In this document: piece after piece, positions 1 to 4,133 of the stretch
Layout of the letters: every line of letters begins with the position of its first letter
How positions within the stretch are numbered: position 1 is the first letter of the stretch
Assembly: GCA_019233415.1 (NCBI GenBank)
Contig: JAFAMK010000435.1
Span: forward strand, 1-5,263
Origin: Vulcanimicrobiota bacterium
GTDB lineage: Bacteria; Vulcanimicrobiota; Vulcanimicrobiia; Vulcanimicrobiales; Vulcanimicrobiaceae
Direction of reading: 5' to 3'
Length of the DNA stretch: 5,263 nt
Made by a program: the position numbers and the translations under genes
Notes under the pieces: generated by a model
Databases searched by the model: none
What the model saw: the letters and a program-made list of their open reading frames with translations, nothing else
What the model was told of the DNA's origin: nothing

Positions 1-1401
1 CACGACCGGGTAGAAATCCGCTGGGCGTTTGTCGTCGAATCCCAGCGCGGGCTCGTTGAAGTACGGCGAGAAGCGCTCGATCGCGATGCGCTGCGCACCC
101 GACGGCGGCTGCAGATGCACCAGCGCCGGAATCTGCGCGACGACCGACTCGTAGTCGGCGTCGGTTTCGCCGGGGAAACCGTAGAGGTGGTTCCACGACA
201 CCGTGAGGCCTTCGTTCTGGCCTTCGCGGATCGTCGCGACGTTCTGCGGCCCGCTCACACCCTTGTCCATCAGGTCCAGCACGTGCGAGCTGAGGCTCTC
301 GATCCCGGGCTGCACGTGGGTGATGCGCGCCTCGCGCAGCATTCGCATCTGCTCGGGCTTGAGGTTCGCCTTGATCTCGTAGTGCACGCGCAGGTCCCAG
401 CCGCTCGCGGCGACCTTCGGGAGCAGCGTCTGGAAGTAGCGGTGGTCGAGGATGTTGTCGACCATGATGACGTCGAGCGTCTGATGACGCGCGACCAGGT
501 GCGCGATGTCGTCCCAGACGCGGTCGGGATGCTTCGAGCGGAACTTCATCCCCGACCCGTTCAGCCCGCAGAACTTGCAGTGGTGCTTCTCGCCCCACCA
601 GCAGCCGCGCGCCGCTTCGAGCACGAGCGACGGCTTCGCGACGACACCGACGACCGACGCGTCGAGCTGCGCGAAGTAGCCGTCGTAGTCGGGGCACGGT
701 ACTTCGTTGATCGGCAGCAGCCCGGCCTCGTCGTTCGCGCGTGCGTGCACGCCGTCGCGCCAGCACAGCCCCGGGATCGCGTCGAAGCCCGTGCCGGCGC
801 CGAGCGCGCGCAGCAGCGCGGGAAACGCGCGCTCGCCCTCGCCGCGCACGACGTAGTCGATCTGCGGGAACGCCCGGTGGATCGCCGCGCCCTGCGGGCC
901 GTCGAGGTTGCAGCCGCCCATCACGGTGACGATCCGCGGGTCACGCGCCTTGAGCGCGCGCGCGAGCGCGAGCGACGGCACGTTCTGCATGAAGGTCGAG
1001 GTGAAGCCGACGACGTCCCAGCCCTCGGCGACGATCGCGTCGGCCTGCTCGTCGATCCATGCCGGCGCGTCGCGGTGCAGCGCGACGACGGTCTCGCGGT
1101 CGTGCCCGCCGAACTTGCGGCTGACGTCGTACATCGCGTCGGTGTTCCACTCGGGGACGCCGTGCAGCGCCGACGCGAAGATCCACTCGCCGATCCCCAT
1201 GAAGACCGTTCCGGCGAGTACCTCGTAGTCGGCGGCGGGCCGGCCGCCGCGCATGATCCGCTCGGCCCAGCTCAGCGACGCGTAGCGGTCCTCGACTTCG
1301 ACTTCGGGGCACGCCGCGCGCGCGGCCGACTTGAGGATGCCGAGCGCGAGCGAGGGCGTGTTGATCGAGTGCCAGGGCATCGCCAGCAGCAGGCAGCGCA
1401 C
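1..1401 (-). CDS. B12-binding radical SAM enzyme, RiPP maturation radical SAM protein 1 type (3' part beyond window)
   Basis: Partial gene: 467 codons without a stop, reading off the left edge. The start is GTG at 1401-1399, with GGAGG five bases upstream. The N-terminus (MRCLLLAMPWHSINTPSLAL) and a region at about residues 128-200 (DVVGFTSTFMQ, VMGGCNLDGPQG, VRGEGERAF) match the cobalamin-binding Rossmann domain of this family. The radical SAM domain follows: Cys267, Cys275 and Cys278 in GCWWGEKHHCKFCGLNG are the three ligands of the 4Fe-4S cluster, in the CX7CX2C spacing typical of the family rather than the classic CX3CX2C. Further on are QPGIESLS (364-371), YGFPGET (407-413) and ERFSPYFNEP (442-451), all family signatures. 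Known relatives (TIGR03975, as I recall) act on ribosomally made peptides beside them and are thought to methylate or otherwise alter unactivated carbons using S-adenosylmethionine. It is last in a tightly packed operon. Family certain; reaction and substrate inferred. Confidence 0.93.
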   Translation of the reverse strand, partial: MRCLLLAMPWHSINTPSLALGILKSAARAACPEVEVEDRYASLSWAERIMRGGRPAADYEVLAGTVFMGIGEWIFASALHGVPEWNTDAMYDVSRKFGGHDRETVVALHRDAPAWIDEQADAIVAEGWDVVGFTSTFMQNVPSLALARALKARDPRIVTVMGGCNLDGPQGAAIHRAFPQIDYVVRGEGERAFPALLRALGAGTGFDAIPGLCWRDGVHARANDEAGLLPINEVPCPDYDGYFAQLDASVVGVVAKPSLVLEAARGCWWGEKHHCKFCGLNGSGMKFRSKHPDRVWDDIAHLVARHQTLDVIMVDNILDHRYFQTLLPKVAASGWDLRVHYEIKANLKPEQMRMLREARITHVQPGIESLSSHVLDLMDKGVSGPQNVATIREGQNEGLTVSWNHLYGFPGETDADYESVVAQIPALVHLQPPSGAQRIAIERFSPYFNEPALGFDDKRPADFYPVV

Positions 1402-1402
1402 G

Positions 1403-2383
1403 TTAGCCTCCGCTCGCGATGGTGGCCGCGACCGGCTCGTCGGCCGGCAGCGCGGTCTGCACCGGAAGCCGCGCGCGCAGCCACGCCCACGCGCGGCGGT
1501 ACTCGTCGTCGGTGAACAGCACCGCTTCCGAGACGATCATGATCGCCGAGAAGAACGGCAGCGCCATCGTCCACAGGATGCTCAGGTGAAAGAACACCGC
1601 GCCGGCGGCGACCACGTAGCGGAACGGCTTCTGCCAAATCCAGAACGGATACGCGGCCTGGAACAGCAGCGTCCCGTACGTCCCCGCCGCGACGAGAAAC
1701 GCACTCGACCAGATCAAGCCGCCGAGCGCGGAGAGATCGAACTGGTTGCTGCGCAGCACGTAGTAGAGCGCCGTGCCGTCCTGCCACTTGTGCCCGGTGA
1801 CCTTGTAGAACACGGAGGTCGCGTACAGCAGGCACAGCTGGAACAGGATCAGCCCGAGCGCGGAGTTGTGCAGCACGCCGCGCATCTGCTTCAACAGCAC
1901 CGGCACGCGCTTCGCCAGCGCTTCGATCCGGCCCGAGGCGAGCGCGAACGCCGACGTGTCGGCGAAGAACAGGTAGATCAGCAGGATGCGCGTCAAGTTC
2001 CAGCCGGCGTCCTGCACGAAGTTGTTGCGCGTGAGCAGCGACCAGGTGAACGCGAAGCAGAGCGGGCCGGTGAGTACCGGAAGGACGCCCACCGCGTAGG
2101 CGAGCGTGACCGTGAGCCCGGTCCAGAAAACCAGCTCGAACCACCACGTCTGCGCGCTCAGGTAATACAGGTTCGCGCCGTGCGATGCGAGCATCGTTTG
2201 GCCGTAGAGCTTCATCGGGATCATCCCGTTCGGCCCCCACAGCAGCGCGTGCCACGGGATGTTCTGCACGTAGAGGCCGGCGATCACCGCCGCGAGCCCG
2301 GTCCGCACGATCCCGAGACCGATCTTGCGGCGCGGAACCGCGAACGCGAGCAGCGCGCGGTCGAGCGCGGTCCCGGCGGTCAT
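1403..2383 (-). CDS. HTTM-domain multi-pass membrane protein (SdpB / vitamin K carboxylase membrane-domain superfamily)
   Basis: A protein of 326 residues with several hydrophobic helices, roughly 22-41, 82-113, 131-149, 173-193, 221-249 and 256-291. Diagnostic stretches are SLLTRNNFVQDAGWNLTRIL (115-134), FYKVTGHKWQDGTALYYVL (192-210) and FFHLSILWTMALPFFSAIM (264-282), the pattern of HTTM proteins (horizontally transferred transmembrane domain). Relatives include the membrane part of gamma-glutamyl carboxylase and SdpB, which is needed to mature the Bacillus toxin SdpC. The start is ATG at 2383, which overlaps the TGA of the preceding gene as ATGA. GAGGTGA lies four bases upstream. An open frame extends further 5' but runs over the DUF5819 gene and is not the real start. 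Its place between a DUF5819 gene and a peptide-modifying radical SAM gene suggests a membrane role in maturing or exporting a peptide. That role is inferred; no carboxylase activity is claimed. Confidence 0.88.
   Translation of the reverse strand: MTAGTALDRALLAFAVPRRKIGLGIVRTGLAAVIAGLYVQNIPWHALLWGPNGMIPMKLYGQTMLASHGANLYYLSAQTWWFELVFWTGLTVTLAYAVGVLPVLTGPLCFAFTWSLLTRNNFVQDAGWNLTRILLIYLFFADTSAFALASGRIEALAKRVPVLLKQMRGVLHNSALGLILFQLCLLYATSVFYKVTGHKWQDGTALYYVLRSNQFDLSALGGLIWSSAFLVAAGTYGTLLFQAAYPFWIWQKPFRYVVAAGAVFFHLSILWTMALPFFSAIMIVSEAVLFTDDEYRRAWAWLRARLPVQTALPADEPVAATIASGG
1407..1411 (-). promoter_or_regulatory. Ribosome binding site of the radical SAM gene, inside the end of the HTTM gene
   Basis: GGAGG is read on the minus strand, five bases before the GTG at 1401. 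It lies within the last codons of the HTTM gene, whose TAA (1405-1403) is one base from the GTG. This arrangement fixes the unusual GTG start and suggests translational coupling of the two proteins. Confidence 0.75.
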
Positions 2384-3021
2384 TGCGTCACCTCGTTCGA
2401 CGGCAGCCACGGATAGAGGAGCACGGTGTCGTCCTTGTGCTTGTCGTCGCGCTCGAAGCGGTGCGTGAAGCGCGGGAAGCGGTGGTCGGCGAGCGCGAGC
2501 TGCACTTCGTCCGGCCGGCCGCGCGCGGCGAGCGCATCGGCGCCGATGACGAGCGCGAACCGTTTCAGCGCTTCGAGGATCACCGGGCGATGGCGCGGAT
2601 CGCGCATCGCCGCCGCCTCGGCCGGTTTGAGGACGCGGTGCCCGAGGACTTTGTCGTTCTTCGCGGCGACGGCGAGGGTCATCTGCGCGACTTTGAGCGT
2701 CGAGTAGAGCGAGAGCTTGTTCTTGCGCACTTCGGCGATCAGCGGCGACGAGATGTCGACCCAGCCGGTCGCCGCGCTGTCCGGCGCGCCGACGCGCTTC
2801 GCCCGCACGTAGACCGTGAGGTCGGCCTCGATCGGCGTCGGCGCGAAGACGTTCCAGTACTGCTCGAAGAGCGGGTGCGTGTACGCAAGCACGAGCGGCC
2901 GAACCGATTCGCCGACCGGGTTCGGCGGCAGCACGAACAGGACCGACATCGCCGCGTGAAACGCGCAGCCGAGCGCGCACACAAATGCAAACGCGGCGAG
3001 CGCAATGCGCTCAGTTGTCAT
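2380..3021 (-). CDS. DUF5819-like single-helix membrane protein, partner of the HTTM protein
   Basis: A protein of 213 residues. One N-terminal hydrophobic helix (about 5-32) is followed by a soluble part, probably extracytoplasmic. The key motif is HPLFEQYWNVFAPTP (49-63), the F-Q-x-W-x-x-FAP-x-P core of DUF5819 proteins. It is followed by a beta-rich stretch DLTVYVRAK (67-75) and GWVDIS (86-91). The C-terminal third is charged (RFERDDKHKDD). DUF5819 genes are often found next to HTTM genes, and the motif and layout (one helix, W..FAPxP) recall SdpA, the partner of SdpB. I choose ATG at 3021 over the GTG two codons earlier (3027) because GAGGTG sits five bases before the ATG and overlaps the GTG. 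The stop overlaps the HTTM start, so the two proteins are probably made in step. Family call good; biochemical role unknown. Confidence 0.82.
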   Translation of the reverse strand: MTTERIALAAFAFVCALGCAFHAAMSVLFVLPPNPVGESVRPLVLAYTHPLFEQYWNVFAPTPIEADLTVYVRAKRVGAPDSAATGWVDISSPLIAEVRKNKLSLYSTLKVAQMTLAVAAKNDKVLGHRVLKPAEAAAMRDPRHRPVILEALKRFALVIGADALAARGRPDEVQLALADHRFPRFTHRFERDDKHKDDTVLLYPWLPSNEVTQ

Positions 3022-3026
3022 TGACA

Positions 3027-3032
3027 CACCTC
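3027..3032 (-). promoter_or_regulatory. Ribosome binding site deciding the DUF5819-like start
   Basis: GAGGTG on the minus strand sits five bases before ATG at 3021. Its last three bases are the alternative in-frame GTG (3027-3025), which therefore has no room for a Shine-Dalgarno site and is unlikely to be used. Confidence 0.6.
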
Positions 3033-3054
3033 AGCGAATGACCAGGGACGAACT

Positions 3055-3082
3055 GCGCGCACGGTGAGCTCCCCGTGCACGC
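3055..3082 (-). promoter_or_regulatory. Intergenic stem-loop between the small-protein gene and the DUF5819-like gene; possible attenuator or mRNA stabiliser
   Basis: Read on the minus strand, the arms GCGTGCACGG and CCGTGCGCGC pair over 10 bp around an 8-nt loop. The single non-Watson-Crick position is G-U in minus-strand RNA but C-A in plus-strand RNA, so the structure favours the operon transcript. It starts 14 nt after the TAG of the 81-residue gene. No U-run follows, so it is not a classical terminator. RiPP operons often carry such a hairpin after the precursor gene, giving more precursor than enzyme; that role here is inferred. Confidence 0.5.
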
Positions 3083-3096
3083 GAGTTCACCGAGAA

Positions 3097-3342
3097 CTAG
3101 GTGTCGAGCGACTTGGCCGCCGCGGCGTGATCCGCCGAGGTGATCCCCGCCGTTGCCTGCTGCTCGCCCGTGACGATGATGATCACGTAGCTCGCCTCGG
3201 CCGCAACGTTCTGCACGGCCTTTGCGGGCGTCGCCGGGAGGGTCGTCGCCGATGCGCTGGGCGGATGCGCCAGCGTGGTACCGACCGCGAGTGCCGCGAT
3301 CGGGAGTGCCGCCGAAAGCGACACGATGGATTTACGCTTCAT
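3097..3342 (-). CDS. Small secreted-type protein, candidate peptide precursor of the operon
   Basis: A protein of 81 residues that I do not recognise as a named family. The start ATG at 3342 is preceded by GGGGGTGAG two bases upstream, and the stop is TAG. The N-terminus has the layout of a Sec signal peptide: basic MKRK, hydrophobic 6-24, then AHPPSASA, with a likely cut after Ala30 or Ala32. The mature part is about 50 residues, rich in Ala and Thr and without Cys. It has one strongly hydrophobic run SYVIIIVTG (51-59) followed by EQQATAGITSADHAAAAKSLDT. It lacks the nitrile-hydratase-like leader that many partners of this radical SAM family carry. As first gene of the operon, followed by a stem-loop and then membrane and radical SAM genes, it is the best candidate substrate, comparable in position to SdpC, though in the sdpABC operon the toxin gene is last. 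It could instead be a secreted accessory or immunity-type peptide. The gene is well supported; its role is a hypothesis. Confidence 0.75.
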   Translation of the reverse strand: MKRKSIVSLSAALPIAALAVGTTLAHPPSASATTLPATPAKAVQNVAAEASYVIIIVTGEQQATAGITSADHAAAAKSLDT

Positions 3343-3364
3343 GTCTCACCCCCGTAAGAGAAGC

Positions 3365-3386
3365 CACTACCGGTAGGGCCGTAGTG
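3365..3386 (-). promoter_or_regulatory. Inverted repeat in the 5' leader of the operon
   Basis: The arms CACTAC (3365-3370) and GTAGTG (3381-3386) are perfectly complementary around a 10-nt spacer. A second small palindrome, TACCGGTA (3368-3375), overlaps the left arm. It lies between the inferred transcription start (about 3408) and the small-protein start codon, where it could be an operator or leader hairpin. Short arms make chance possible. Confidence 0.3.
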
Positions 3387-3394
3387 AATTGTGG

Positions 3395-3424
3395 TTACCA
3401 ACGGCCGTCCCGGAACCTTACTAT
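3395..3424 (+). promoter_or_regulatory. Possible plus-strand promoter upstream of tRNA-Ala, overlapping the divergent operon promoter
   Basis: TTACCA (3395-3400), 18 bp, TACTAT (3419-3424); each box matches four of six consensus bases. The -10 box shares two bases with the -10 box of the minus-strand promoter. The start would be near 3431, about 100 nt before the tRNA, a leader that RNase P would remove. Weaker than the other two promoters. Confidence 0.3.
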
Positions 3425-3444
3425 TCACTTGGGCGATCTGTCAA
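3415..3444 (-). promoter_or_regulatory. Promoter of the four-gene minus-strand operon
   Basis: On the minus strand, a perfect TTGACA (3444-3439) is followed after 18 bp by TAAGGT (3420-3415), of the TAnnnT form common in high-GC bacteria. Transcription would start near 3408, giving a leader of about 66 nt before the ATG at 3342. No other gene on this strand lies upstream within the window. Confidence 0.6.
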
Positions 3445-3534
3445 GGGGAGCTAGGGAATGTCGGCAGTTCGTGCCACCCGACACAGCCCGGGAGGAGGCA
3501 GTCCGCGGCGACCGGAATCGTCGTCGGTCGGCCC

Positions 3535-3610
3535 GGGGGATTAGCTCAGTTGGTAGAGCACCTGCATGGCATGCAGGGGGTCAGGAGTTCGAGTCTCCTA
3601 TCCTCCACCA
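3535..3610 (+). tRNA. tRNA-Ala, anticodon GGC
   Basis: A complete 76-nt cloverleaf. The acceptor arms GGGGGAT (3535-3541) and ATCCTCC (3600-3606) pair with a G3-U70 wobble, the identity mark for alanyl-tRNA synthetase. The D arm is GCTC/GAGC with loop AGTTGGTA. The anticodon stem CCTGC/GCAGG carries loop ATGGCAT, anticodon GGC at 3568-3570, reading GCC and GCU. The T arm is AGGAG/CTCCT with loop TTCGAGT. A3607 is the discriminator, and CCA is encoded in the DNA. GCC is a frequent alanine codon in the neighbouring genes. Confidence 0.97.
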
Positions 3611-3656
3611 GTTCACCGTCGCATGTACCTGCGAACGGTTCGCCGAGGAAGAGCGC

Positions 3657-3686
3657 TTGCGGTGCGGACCGCCTTTCGTGTACGAT
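3657..3686 (+). promoter_or_regulatory. rnpB promoter
   Basis: TTGCGG (3657-3662), 18 bp, TACGAT (3681-3686). Seven bases beyond the -10 box lies position 3693, the first base of helix P1 of RNase P RNA, so the predicted start agrees with the RNA end found independently by pairing. The spacer length equals that of the operon promoter. Confidence 0.6.
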
Positions 3687-3821
3687 GCGCGTCGCGGAGG
3701 ACGCCGGGCCGTCGCGGCGCGCAAGCGTCGAGGAACGTCCGGGCTCCATCGGGCAAGGTGCAGGATAACGTCCTGTCGGGGCAACTCGAAGGAAAGTGCC
3801 ACAGAAACATACCGCCGGGGG

Positions 3822-3858
3822 CTTCGACAAGCTCAGCCTGACAAAGGCTCAGCCTGAC
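3822..3858 (+). repeat. TTCGACAAGCTCAG-type repeat with a tandem partial copy, in the P12 region of rnpB
   Basis: A 21-nt unit (3822-3842) starts CTTCGACAAGCTCAG and ends CCTGAC. Its 3' half, GCTCAGCCTGAC, recurs exactly at 3847-3858, giving a 16-nt period. Small stems can form: GCTT/AAGC (3821-3832) and AGCCT/AGGCT (3835-3849). It sits between the ACCGCC and GGTAAGGGT blocks, where helix P12, a length-variable part of RNase P RNA, is expected. The motif resembles a short palindromic-type repeat scattered through many high-GC genomes. Confidence 0.7.
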
Positions 3859-3955
3859 GAGATCACGGTAAGGGTGAAATCGTGCGGTAAGAGCGCACGG
3901 CGTTCCGCGGAGACACGGGCGCGGGTAAACCCCACCTGGAGCAAGACCGCTCGCC

Positions 3956-3991
3956 CTTCGACAAGCCCAGGATGACTGGGTTCGTCGAACC
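3956..3991 (+). repeat. Second TTCGACAAGCCCAG-type repeat, in the P15-P17 region of rnpB
   Basis: A 21-nt unit (3956-3976) matches the first copy at 18 of 21 positions, with differences only in the middle (C for T, GA for CC). Flanking bases turn it into a hairpin: TTCGAC (3957-3962) pairs with GTCGAA (3984-3989), and CCCAG (3966-3970) with CTGGG (3976-3980). It is enclosed by GCTCG (3950-3954) pairing with CGAGC (4007-4011) and is followed by a separate CCGCCG/CGGCGG hairpin (3990-4004). Confidence 0.65.
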
Positions 3992-4096
3992 GCCGGCCCG
4001 GCGGAACGAGCAATGTCGCACCGAGGTCGGTCGTGAGGCCGGCCCCAGAGAGATGACGGCCACGGCTTCTTCGGAAGCTTGGACAGAATCCGGCGT

Positions 4097-4117
4097 ACAG
4101 GCGTCCTCCGCGCCTGT
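4097..4117 (+). terminator. Possible hairpin at the rnpB 3' end
   Basis: ACAGGCG (4097-4103) pairs with CGCCTGT (4111-4117) over 7 bp with a 7-nt loop. There is no T-run after it, so it is a weak terminator candidate. It uses most of the 3' strand of P1 and cannot coexist with that helix. It may be a transient structure, or coincidence. Confidence 0.25.
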
Positions 4118-4133
4118 GGGCGAAGGGAGCGCG

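Larger units (their letters stand above)
3693..4112 (+). ncRNA. rnpB: RNase P RNA (catalytic subunit of RNase P), type A-like
   Basis: The ribozyme that cuts the 5' leader from pre-tRNA, together with the RnpA protein. Conserved blocks appear in order: GAGGAACGTCCGGGCTCC (3730-3747); GTGCCACAGAAACATACCGCC (3797-3817); GGTAAGGGTGAAA followed by TGCGGTAAGAGCGCAC (3867-3898); GTAAACCCCACCTGGAGCAA (3925-3944); AGATGACGGCC (4051-4061); and ACAGAATCCGGCGTACA (4083-4099). The ends pair perfectly over 13 bp: CGCGGAGGACGCC (3693-3705) with GGCGTCCTCCGCG (4100-4112), helix P1. GCCGTC (3708-3713) pairs with GACGGC near 4055-4060 as P2, and P3 is a short stem with a GCAA loop (3715-3729). The length of about 420 nt is somewhat above the usual 350-400. 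The excess lies in variable stems that contain the TTCGACAAGCYCAG repeats. It is not protein coding despite open frames on both strands. Confidence 0.95.

Noticed and set aside
115..1515. Long plus-strand open frame (466 codons) over the radical SAM gene
   Set aside because: It is the complement of a gene with clear cluster-binding cysteines and family motifs. Its product is Arg/Ala/Val-rich, as expected of antisense frames in high-GC DNA.
1403..2980. 525-codon version of the HTTM gene
   Set aside because: The extra 199 N-terminal codons overlap the DUF5819-like gene out of frame and give Arg-rich low-complexity sequence. The ATG at 2383 has a ribosome site and an ATGA overlap.
3535..3610. 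tRNA-Ala as integration site for the peptide operon
   Set aside because: Elements integrate at the tRNA 3' end, here facing rnpB, whereas the operon lies on the 5' side. No copy of the tRNA 3' end was seen at the operon side.
3222..3857. Plus-strand open frames spanning the tRNA and rnpB start
   Set aside because: They cross the tRNA-Ala and the RNase P RNA core, so they are chance frames.
3822..3976. CRISPR array or insertion sequence
   Set aside because: There are only two and a half repeat copies, unevenly spaced, inside rnpB and with no transposase or terminal inverted repeats.
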